Both the position numbers and the translations under genes were made by a program. Positions 23,713 to 30,308 of a stretch of 30,308 nucleotides of DNA are shown here, one piece after another. The stretch comes from an uncultured Actinomyces sp. Lineage in GTDB: Bacteria; Actinomycetota; Actinomycetes; Actinomycetales; Actinomycetaceae. The notes beneath the pieces are model-generated. The model was given only the letters and a program-made list of their open reading frames with translations, did not search any database and was not told the DNA's origin. Numbering within the stretch: the stretch's first letter is position 1; every line of letters starts with the position of its first letter. Location: positions 1 to 30,308 of the forward strand of contig CAJZDJ010000011.1 of NCBI GenBank assembly GCA_915063485.1, in the 5' to 3' direction.

Positions 23713-25533
23713 GTGAACAGAATTCTTTCCCTAGTAAAACCCCGAGTGTTAAGCATCGTGCTTATCGCCTTGGGCTTATTGGCGGTGATCTTGGCGGTTG
23801 CCTCAGCCACCATCTGGCGTCCTTCGCAGACGGCAGTGGCCACGCTTAAACCGGCAGCCACCACGGCGTACGTTGTTACCGGCGACGGCGTTTTAAACAT
23901 GGTTGACTCCACTGTCACCATTACTGCCAAGGCTAAAGATGCCAACTCTAGCGTTACCTTGGCGCTGGCTCGCTCTGAGGACGCCCAGGCCTGGCTGGCT
24001 AACGACCCCTACACGGAAGTTACCGGCCTAAGCTCCTGGGAAGCCCTATCTGGGCGCACAATTACCGAGCGTTGCAATGTAAAGGCCACCGCCACCCCCA
24101 CCGCTAAGGCCACTAGCACAGCTAAAGCCACTAGCACTGCTACGGCGTCGGCTAAAGCTACGGCGTCGGCTAAAGCTACGGCTACCTCCAGCGCTAAGGC
24201 CACCCCCACCCCTGACGCTAAGGGCTGCATTAAGGCGGTTGCCTCCAATGCTTCCCTAAACGGCTCAGACATGTGGGTGACCTCCAAGACCGGCAAGGGC
24301 TCAGTGTCCATCACTTATGACCCCAGCTCCTCTAACTATGTAGTTCTGGCCGCTACCGATGGTAAGCAAGCTGCCCCCACCTTCAGCTTGTCGTGGAAGC
24401 GCACCGTAGGCACTCCCTGGTTAATCCCCGGCCTGATCGTAGGCGGTTTGCTGGTAGCCGGCGGGGTGTTCATCTTCATGCTCGATATTCAGATGCGCCA
24501 CCAGGAGCTAGCCAATGCTCAGCGTCGTCGTCGTCGCCAAGAAGAAGCGGCCGCACGACTGAACAAGGATCCCAACCGTCCCCTCACTCGCCTGGAGCTG
24601 CGTGAAAAGGCCCAAGCTGAGGCCGCCGGTAAGGTCTGGGTTGACCCGCGCCGTGACGTGCCCAGCGAAAGTGCTGCCGACGTCGACGCCGACCGCACCA
24701 TCCCGGCCGCGCCCAACCCGATTACTGATTCACGCGGCATCTGGGCCGTCCAGGCTGCTGGGGGAGCGGACCGCGTAGCCGCTGCTCAAGACCAGGTAGC
24801 CCCCCAGGAAGGCGACGCCGTGCCGCACCTGCCTGGTACTGCGTTTAATGCCACTGCGTTTACTGGCGCCCCGGTCAGTAGTGCCACTCCGTTTAGTGGC
24901 GCCCCGGTTATGGGCGCTAACCCCGCTGTAGCCCCCACCCCGGCAGCTGGACAAAGCACCTTCAGTGCCCCTAGTGCACCGCAGGCGCCGGTTTCTGGGC
25001 CTAGTGCGGCCAGCGCTGCGCAAGCCAGCCCGTTTGCTCCGCCCAACAGCGCTGGTTTTGCCCCCAAAGCTCCCAAGGCGCCCATTGAAGAATCTGCCCT
25101 AAGCGCCGCCAGCGCTGCACATGCGGCAGTTAACCCCTTCGCAGTGCAGCCAGGCACTAACCCGTTTGGGCCCAGGTACTCCAGCATCTTTGATGAGCCA
25201 GCCTCAGCCCCCAGCCCCACTCCGGCTGCTGGTAATGCTGCCTTGGCAATGGAACGCTCAGGTGCTTCAACAGACGTATTTGAGCCCATTAACGAGCCAG
25301 TGATCTCTGCCCCTAGCGCTGCCAGCAGTTCCAGCGCAAACAGCGCCACCTCGGCAAGTGGCCAAGCTCAAAGTGCTCCCACGCAAGACAGTGCCCCTAG
25401 CGCTCCTAGTGGCGCCAGCGCGGCTAGTGGTGCCAGCGCAGACAGCGCCCCTAGCGCCGACAGTGCCAGCGCGCCCACCTCGGAGCAGGCAGATGAGCCT
25501 AAGCGCGAAGACCTGGCTAAGGAGGAAAACTAA
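23713..25533 (+). CDS. Two-pass membrane protein with cysteine-bracketed repeat and long disordered tail
   Basis: A 606-residue protein I cannot assign to a named family. The first membrane helix is at residues 12-34 and the second at 235-258, enclosing an external domain of 200 residues. Within it, Cys121 and Cys172 bracket a 50-residue stretch made almost only of Ala, Thr, Lys, Ser and Pro, encoded by 18-nt tandem repeats. After the second helix come RRRRR and a cytoplasmic tail of about 340 residues rich in Ala, Ser and Pro, with repeated GAPV and NPF motifs. GTG 23713 follows GAGGAG at 7 nt. The next gene starts one base after its stop, so the two are coupled. Possibly an envelope or cell-shape factor; function unknown. 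Confidence 0.8.
   Translation: MNRILSLVKPRVLSIVLIALGLLAVILAVASATIWRPSQTAVATLKPAATTAYVVTGDGVLNMVDSTVTITAKAKDANSSVTLALARSEDAQAWLANDPYTEVTGLSSWEALSGRTITERCNVKATATPTAKATSTAKATSTATASAKATASAKATATSSAKATPTPDAKGCIKAVASNASLNGSDMWVTSKTGKGSVSITYDPSSSNYVVLAATDGKQAAPTFSLSWKRTVGTPWLIPGLIVGGLLVAGGVFIFMLDIQMRHQELANAQRRRRRQEEAAARLNKDPNRPLTRLELREKAQAEAAGKVWVDPRRDVPSESAADVDADRTIPAAPNPITDSRGIWAVQAAGGADRVAAAQDQVAPQEGDAVPHLPGTAFNATAFTGAPVSSATPFSGAPVMGANPAVAPTPAAGQSTFSAPSAPQAPVSGPSAASAAQASPFAPPNSAGFAPKAPKAPIEESALSAASAAHAAVNPFAVQPGTNPFGPRYSSIFDEPASAPSPTPAAGNAALAMERSGASTDVFEPINEPVISAPSAASSSSANSATSASGQAQSAPTQDSAPSAPSGASAASGASADSAPSADSASAPTSEQADEPKREDLAKEEN
24103..24174 (+). repeat. 18-nt tandem repeat array inside the membrane-protein gene
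   Basis: Four consecutive 18-nt units lie in frame: GCTAAGGCCACTAGCACA (24103), GCTAAAGCCACTAGCACT (24121), GCTACGGCGTCGGCTAAA (24139) and an identical copy of the third at 24157. They encode AKATST twice and ATASAK twice, with degenerate units on both sides. The exact last pair suggests recent slippage. Confidence 0.9.
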
Positions 25534-25534
25534 G

Positions 25535-26548
25535 ATGAATTTGACTCGACGCGGCGCCCTAGGCGCCCTGGTAACCACGGCTGCCGGTTTGGGGCTAAGC
25601 GCCTGCGGCCAGGAACTACCTAAGCCTCAGCCACCTAAAGCTGATGCCACGGCTAAGCCGGTGCTGGACTCTACGCGCCTAGAAACCATTTTGAAGCGCA
25701 TCCAAACTGGGCTTACCGCCGCCGATAAAGACCGTGACCCGGCCAAGCTGGTTGGCTACCTAAACGGCCCGGCGCTGCGTCTGCGCACAGCTAACTACAA
25801 GCTGGTTAAGGCCGGCGGAGGCTCTGTGGCTACGCTCAACACCAATGCGCGTATGTCTGCGGTGGGCGCTACCTCTGCTTTCCCACGCACTGCCATCAGC
25901 GTCTCTGCCATCAGCGGCAAAAACAACTCGCCGCTACTGCTGGTACTGGACCAACAAGATGCCCGCAGTAACTATGAAATGTGGGCTTGGGTGCGCCTAT
26001 TTGCCGGCGCCAAGATCCCGGCAACTGCCGGTCCGGCCGTGGGCTCAGCCCAGATCGAGGCAGACTCCACCCAGTTCCTGTTCTCACCTAGTAAGGCCAT
26101 GGCCGCCTATGTGGAGGCCCTAAACAAGCCCGATTCTGCTAACGGCAAGGCTTTCCCCGACGACGGCCTGCGCAAGCTAGTAGCCTCCGAGCGGGCTGTA
26201 GCCAGCCAGGTAAAGGATGCCGGTAGCATCACGGTTAGCGTTAGCGCCGGTAACGACGGTTTCCGTGGCCTAGTAACCAGCGACAATGGGGCTATTGCGG
26301 TAGGTTCACTGAGCTTTACCACCACCTACCAGCGCACCTCTGCCAAGAGCACCATTACGGTCTCTGAGCAGTTGGCCGCCTATATGGGTGGAAATAAAGA
26401 AGTCACCAGTAAAGTGATGGCTACCTACGAGGCTATGGTGGCCTTCTACCTGCCTCCCAAGGGTGCTAAAGCTAAAGTGCCCACCGCCCTGGGAACCGGC
26501 GTGGTACTGACTTCAGTGACCCGTGACGACTCCAACCCGCCTAAGTAA
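25535..26548 (+). CDS. Conserved hypothetical lipoprotein
   Basis: This 337-residue secreted protein begins MNLTRRGALGALV with twin arginines (5-6) and a lipobox LSAC placing the lipid on Cys24, so Tat export and membrane anchoring are likely. The mature part begins with a Pro/Lys-rich linker, then mixed alpha/beta sequence without motifs I recognise. ATG 25535 follows AAGGAGG (25519-25525) that lies inside the preceding gene; only one base separates the two ORFs. It is 11 bases from the thioredoxin-fold gene. Co-translation with the two-pass membrane protein suggests the two act together on the outer face of the membrane. Function unknown. Confidence 0.8.
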   Translation: MNLTRRGALGALVTTAAGLGLSACGQELPKPQPPKADATAKPVLDSTRLETILKRIQTGLTAADKDRDPAKLVGYLNGPALRLRTANYKLVKAGGGSVATLNTNARMSAVGATSAFPRTAISVSAISGKNNSPLLLVLDQQDARSNYEMWAWVRLFAGAKIPATAGPAVGSAQIEADSTQFLFSPSKAMAAYVEALNKPDSANGKAFPDDGLRKLVASERAVASQVKDAGSITVSVSAGNDGFRGLVTSDNGAIAVGSLSFTTTYQRTSAKSTITVSEQLAAYMGGNKEVTSKVMATYEAMVAFYLPPKGAKAKVPTALGTGVVLTSVTRDDSNPPK

Positions 26549-26559
26549 GGAAGTAATCC

Positions 26560-27489
26560 ATGTCGATGTTTGGTGCTGTTGACCTATCCACCCTAGCGCC
26601 CTCAAAGGGCGCAGCTAGCGGGGCTGGTAGCGAGGCTGGGGCTAACCCCGGCGTGGCTGATAGCGGGGTAATCGACTCGCCATTAGTGATTGACGTTGAC
26701 GTCACCAACTTTGAGGACGCTGTAAAGCGCTCCATGCAGGTGCCGGTAGTAATTTCACTATGGTCACCGCGCAGCCAGGTCTGTGCCGAGGTAAACGCTG
26801 CGCTAGAGTCGCTAGCAGCCCGCTATCAGGGCCGCTTCCAGCTGGCCCGGGTGGATGTTGACGCTAACGCCAAAATCGCTGAGCTGTTTGCTGCCCAAAG
26901 CGTACCCAGCGTGGTAGCTGTGCTGGGTGGTCAGCCCGTGCCCCTATTCCAGGGCCAGGCCAGCGCCCAACAGCTAGAGCAGATCTTTGAGCAGGTTATG
27001 CAGATGGCTCAGGCTAACGGCATAACTGGCCGGGTACGCCTAGATGCGGCGCCGGTAGCGCCAAGTGAACCGGTTGAAACTGAGGTGCAGCGTTTAGGGC
27101 GCGAGGCCATTGAGGCCGGCGACTACGCCAAGGCCCAAACTATCTACGAGCACGCCCTGGTTAACGAACCAGCCAATGATGAGTTACGCCTAGCTCTAGA
27201 GCAGGTTAAGTTGCTCCAGCGCGTAGAAGGCGCGGATCTAGACGGCGATCTAGCTGCCTCAGACCAGCCTGAAGCCACCTGGCGCCAGCTATTAGCTGGG
27301 GCCGACGCCGCCCTGGCTATGGGTGACGTTGAGGGCGCCTTGGCACGCGGGCTAGAGGCTGTACGCCGCAGCGCTGGCGATGAGCGTGACCAGGCCCGTG
27401 TGCGCCTGCTAGAGCTGTTTGAGCTAATCGGCACCACTGACCCGCGCGTGGGTAAAACCCGCCGCGCACTAGCGTCGCTGCTGTACTAA
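26560..27489 (+). CDS. Thioredoxin-fold TPR protein, CnoX/YbbN-like, lacking CXXC
   Basis: The 309-residue protein has a thioredoxin fold (about residues 43-150) followed by TPR-like helices (about 165-300), the CnoX/YbbN co-chaperone layout. The active-site region reads ISLWSPRSQVC: Trp is kept but the CGPC cysteines are replaced by S-P-R-S, so no thiol-disulfide exchange is expected there. The cis-proline loop (SVPSVVAV) is retained. TPR signatures include GREAIEAGDYAKAQTIYEHAL and ADAALAMGDVEGALARGLEAV. No signal peptide is present, so it is cytosolic. AAGGAA precedes ATG 26560. It is the third gene of the operon with the membrane protein and lipoprotein. A holdase or scaffold role is inferred from the family. 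Confidence 0.85.
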   Translation: MSMFGAVDLSTLAPSKGAASGAGSEAGANPGVADSGVIDSPLVIDVDVTNFEDAVKRSMQVPVVISLWSPRSQVCAEVNAALESLAARYQGRFQLARVDVDANAKIAELFAAQSVPSVVAVLGGQPVPLFQGQASAQQLEQIFEQVMQMAQANGITGRVRLDAAPVAPSEPVETEVQRLGREAIEAGDYAKAQTIYEHALVNEPANDELRLALEQVKLLQRVEGADLDGDLAASDQPEATWRQLLAGADAALAMGDVEGALARGLEAVRRSAGDERDQARVRLLELFELIGTTDPRVGKTRRALASLLY

Positions 27490-27504
27490 AATCCAATACT
27501 GAAG

Positions 27505-27531
27505 TTGGGGGTCTGCTTTGCAGGCCCCCAA
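27505..27531 (+). terminator. Rho-independent terminator of the envelope trio
   Basis: TTGGGGGTCTGC (27505-27516) pairs with GCAGGCCCCCAA (27520-27531) with one G-U and a TTT loop, followed by TTGC. It lies 15 nt after the stop. Confidence 0.82.
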
Positions 27532-27589
27532 TTGCTTGGCTAGCCACTAATACAAACACACTGACGCGTTAAAAAACCACTAGCAGCTA

Positions 27590-27629
27590 AACGTGTGGGG
27601 CCAGTTCCTAGGAACTGGCCCCACACGTT
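27590..27629. terminator. 40-bp perfect palindrome, probable glgP terminator
   Basis: AACGTGTGGGGCCAGTTCCT (27590-27609) is followed immediately by its exact reverse complement (27610-27629), giving a hairpin with a minimal CTAG loop. On the minus strand it lies 22 bases after the glycogen phosphorylase stop and is followed, after about 12 bases, by a T-run. It can act as a second barrier on the plus strand. Confidence 0.85.
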
Positions 27630-27651
27630 ATAGATCAGTTTGCAGAGCTAA

Positions 27652-30021
27652 TCAGGCGATCGGTTCACTCTTGATCTTCCACACCTCGCGAGCGTAGTCG
27701 CTGATGGTACGGTCAGAGGAGAAGCGGCCAGAGCGGGTGATGTTTACCCACACCTTACGGTTCCAACCTAGCGGGTCGGCGTCGTGGTCGTGGGCCATGC
27801 GGTCCTTGGCCTCGCGGTAAGCGGCGAAGTCACCCAGCACGTAGTAGACGTCAGCCGGCTCGTAGGAGGGCTCTAGCAGGCTGCGGCGCAGGTCGTAGAA
27901 CCAGCCTGAACCGTTGTCGTCCAGGGTGCCGTCCACCAGTGCGTCTAGCACTCGACGCAGGCCAGGAACGTTGTCCATGTGCCAGCGCGGGTCGTAGTCG
28001 CGCTTGAGGGCAGGCAGCTCATCCTCGGTAGCACCGAAGATGTAGGCGTTCTCGTCACCGACGGCGTCGAGGATCTCTACGTTGGCGCCGTCAAGGGTGC
28101 CCATGGTCAGTGCACCGTTCATCATGAACTTCATGTTGGAGGTGCCCGAAGCTTCCTTACCGGCCATGGAGATCTGCTCAGAGACGTCCGCAGCAGGAAT
28201 GATGTGCTCGGCGGGGGAGACGTTGTAGTTGTGAACGAAGACCACCTTGATGGTTTCGTTTACGTCGCTGTCGTTGTTAACCAGCTCAGCAATGGTGTTG
28301 ATGAGCTTGATGATGGCCTTGGCGCGGATGTAACCGGGGGCAGCCTTAGCGCCGAAGATGAATACGCGCTTGGGTACCTGCAGGCTCGGGTCCTGCTTCA
28401 TGCGGAAGTACAGGTCCAGGATGTAGAAGGCGTTGAGTAGCTGACGCTTGTACTCGTGCAGACGCTTGATCTGTACGTCGTAGATGGCCTCAGGGTCAAT
28501 CTCGATGCCTTCACGCTCAGCGATCCAGTTGGCGAAGTCAGCCTTGTTGGCGGCCTTGATTTCGCCTAGGCGACGGTAGATGTCGTCGTTGCCGGCGCTG
28601 GTGTACTCGCTCAGTACGCTTAGGTCCTTAACCCACTGGTCAGAACCGGTTACCTCATCCAGCAGGGCGGCCAGGCGGGGGTTGCACTGCTTGAGCCAGC
28701 GACGCGGGGTGACACCGTTGGTCTTGTTGTTGAAGCGCTCGGGCCAGATGGCGTACCAGTGGGCCAGGGTGTCGCGCTTGAGAATCTCAGTGTGCAAGGC
28801 GGCCACACCGTTGATCGAGTAGGAGGCGTAGCAGGCGATCCAAGCCATGTGGGCGCGGCCGCCGGAAATCGGGGCCATGTAGTCGATGGTGCCCTGGTCG
28901 AGGCCGCGCTCGGCCATGTCTAGGCGGAAGCGACGATCGATCTCACGCACGATCTCAGCGATACGCGGGAAGATGCGGTCAAAGATACCCATCTCCCAGG
29001 TTTCCAGGGCCTCAGCCAGCACGGTGTGGTTGGTGTAGGCGAAGGTCTTGGTGACGACCTCCCAGGCCTCTTCCCAGCCCATGCCGTAGTTGTCTAGCAG
29101 TAGACGCATCAGCTCGGGGATGGCCAGCACCGGGTGGGTGTCGTTGAGCTGGATGGCGTTGAAGTCGCTTAGGCCGCGTAGGTCGGTGCCGTGCTGCTCA
29201 ATGTAGTTGGCCACAATGTCCTGCAGTGAAGCAGAGCAGAAGAAGTACTGCTGACGTACGCGCAGCACCTTGCCTTCGTAGGTGGTGTCGTTGGGGTAGA
29301 GCACACGGGAGATGTCCATGACGCGCTCACGCTCAACAATGGCGTCAGTGAAGCGCTGGGAGTTGAAGGCGTCGTAGTCGAACTCTTCTAGCGGTTCGGC
29401 CTTCCACAGGCGCAGGGTGTTAACGTTCTTGGTGCCATAGCCGGTGATGGGCATGTCGTAAGGAATGGCGCGCACGGTCATGTCGGCGTAGGACACTAGG
29501 CGCTGTTCCTCTTGGCGACGCACGATGAAGGGATAGCCCTCTTCCATCCAAGAGTCAGGGTGCTCGGTCTGGAAACCGTTTTCAAACAGCTGCTTGAACA
29601 GACCGTAACGGTACAAAATACCGTAGCCATATACGGGCAGGTCTAGGGTGGCGCAAGAGTCCAGGAAACAGGCTGCTAGACGGCCTAGACCACCGTTACC
29701 CAGAGCGGCGTCGGGCTCTTCCTCCAGGACCTCAGATAGGTTCTGGCCGAAGGCGTTGAGGGAGGTACGAGCCTGCTCAACTAGACCCAGGTTGGAAAGG
29801 TTGTTTAGTAGGGCGCGACCCATTAGGAACTCGGCGGAGAAGTAGTGTTCCATGCGGCCGGCCTTGTAAGTGCGGTCGGTAGATGCCCAGTCGTCAGCTA
29901 TGTGATCGACGACGGCGGCCGACAGGCCCGCCCAAACTTCCTGCGGGGTGGATGCCTTAGCGGGGCGCCCAGAAACGGCGCGTACCTGAGAAACGACTGC
30001 GTTGGACCAAGTGTCGGTCAT
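27652..30021 (-). CDS. glgP: Glycogen/maltodextrin phosphorylase
   Basis: This 789-residue GT35 enzyme releases glucose 1-phosphate from alpha-1,4-glucans using orthophosphate and pyridoxal phosphate. Visible motifs are FSAEFLMGRAL (61-71), GNGGLGRLAACFLDS (108-122), QLNDTHP with His297, HEYKRQLLNA (522-532), and the PLP site EASGTSNMKFMMNG with Lys631. Length matches bacterial GlgP. ATG 30021 is accepted; the GAGG two bases upstream is poorly spaced, so initiation may be weak or depend on another site. The product feeds glycolysis through phosphoglucomutase and the tandem phosphofructokinase. It converges with the envelope trio and has no visible glycogen partner genes nearby. Confidence 0.97.
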   Translation of the reverse strand: MTDTWSNAVVSQVRAVSGRPAKASTPQEVWAGLSAAVVDHIADDWASTDRTYKAGRMEHYFSAEFLMGRALLNNLSNLGLVEQARTSLNAFGQNLSEVLEEEPDAALGNGGLGRLAACFLDSCATLDLPVYGYGILYRYGLFKQLFENGFQTEHPDSWMEEGYPFIVRRQEEQRLVSYADMTVRAIPYDMPITGYGTKNVNTLRLWKAEPLEEFDYDAFNSQRFTDAIVERERVMDISRVLYPNDTTYEGKVLRVRQQYFFCSASLQDIVANYIEQHGTDLRGLSDFNAIQLNDTHPVLAIPELMRLLLDNYGMGWEEAWEVVTKTFAYTNHTVLAEALETWEMGIFDRIFPRIAEIVREIDRRFRLDMAERGLDQGTIDYMAPISGGRAHMAWIACYASYSINGVAALHTEILKRDTLAHWYAIWPERFNNKTNGVTPRRWLKQCNPRLAALLDEVTGSDQWVKDLSVLSEYTSAGNDDIYRRLGEIKAANKADFANWIAEREGIEIDPEAIYDVQIKRLHEYKRQLLNAFYILDLYFRMKQDPSLQVPKRVFIFGAKAAPGYIRAKAIIKLINTIAELVNNDSDVNETIKVVFVHNYNVSPAEHIIPAADVSEQISMAGKEASGTSNMKFMMNGALTMGTLDGANVEILDAVGDENAYIFGATEDELPALKRDYDPRWHMDNVPGLRRVLDALVDGTLDDNGSGWFYDLRRSLLEPSYEPADVYYVLGDFAAYREAKDRMAHDHDADPLGWNRKVWVNITRSGRFSSDRTISDYAREVWKIKSEPIA

Positions 30022-30308
30022 AGCCTCAGCTTTCGACTAAGCAGTTTTGCTTGCCAAAGGGTATTTAAAGCAAACAAGCTGCAACGAGTATTACTTCTGT
30101 TTTACGGGACTTATTAAGCACTGTCGAGACATTTTGATGTGAAAATGCCGGTATGGCACATTAGACCCTAAACAAAACGTGGTACAAACCTAGCAAATGC
30201 GCAGCTGGTGGGGCTAGATGGGATTACATATAGGCCTTTAGACCCAAGTTATCTTATAGTGAAACTAGACACTAAATGCAAACCCTAAAAACGCCGCTGG
30301 CCGCCGCT
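30022..30308. other. Intergenic region upstream of glgP, to window edge
   Basis: About 290 AT-rich bases carry no recognisable gene. The part next to glgP should hold its promoter on the minus strand; the right end may carry a plus-strand promoter for a gene beyond the window, with AT-rich hexamers near 30250. I could not choose hexamers with confidence. Confidence 0.4.

Noticed and set aside
24103..24174. CRISPR-like or satellite array
   Set aside because: Units are 18 nt, contiguous, in frame and without spacers; they encode a protein linker.
24786..25349. A 187-codon minus-strand frame opposite the Ala/Ser/Pro-rich tail
   Set aside because: It is a by-product of low-complexity codons on the other strand; no start signal and no recognisable domain.
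27590..27629. Replication or plasmid resolution site
   Set aside because: A single palindrome between metabolic genes without replication or recombinase genes; terminator is sufficient.

Overview
The window reads as the chromosome of a moderately GC-rich actinobacterium, most likely of the family Actinomycetaceae. The evidence is family content and gene order: sucC-sucD followed by an actinobacterial membrane protein, purN and purH; a DUF3017 protein; a cytosolic-type malate dehydrogenase; a short zinc-finger protein; DivIVA-like coiled-coil and CnoX-like proteins; twin-arginine lipoproteins; and a sugar ABC transporter with no dedicated ATPase. Leucine CTA codons and the tetranucleotide CTAG are unusually common, which may narrow the lineage. 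No phage, insertion sequence, CRISPR array, tRNA or rRNA was seen.

Layout: (1) 1-1897, minus: a eukaryote-like tandem phosphofructokinase, cut by the left edge. (2) 2071-5998, plus: sucC, sucD and a membrane-protein/PurN in-frame fusion, joined by TAATG overlaps. (3) 6101-7923: a ZTP (pfl) riboswitch with a visible anti-Shine-Dalgarno switch, then purH and a terminator. (4) 8059-9456: a MauE-thioredoxin membrane protein and a DUF3017 protein. (5) 9595-12082: an alpha/beta hydrolase (minus) divergent from an SLC1-type amino-acid symporter (plus). (6) 12277-15998, minus: a CydD/CydC-like ABC exporter pair. (7) 16192-17181: malate dehydrogenase with a recognisable promoter and terminator. (8) 17491-20777: a sugar-binding lipoprotein and two permeases, with a strong structured element between the lipoprotein and the permeases. 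(9) 20844-21916: a leaderless zinc-finger protein and an orphan YtrA-type GntR regulator, then three consecutive hairpins. (10) 22079-23464, minus: a DivIVA/Scy-like coiled-coil protein. (11) 23713-27489, plus: an envelope trio made of a two-pass membrane protein with an 18-nt repeat array, a lipoprotein and a thioredoxin-fold TPR protein lacking CXXC. (12) 27652-30021, minus: glycogen phosphorylase.

Functionally the window is dominated by central carbon metabolism (sugar uptake, phosphofructokinase, glycogen phosphorylase, succinyl-CoA ligase, malate dehydrogenase) and the end of purine synthesis (PurN, PurH), which is wired to ZTP/ZMP sensing. A second, looser theme is envelope thiol chemistry (MauE-Trx, CydDC-like exporter, cysteine-bracketed repeat protein). 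The candidates most worth following are the PurN fusion, the riboswitch expression platform, the repeat-bearing envelope trio and the triple hairpin at 21932-22064.
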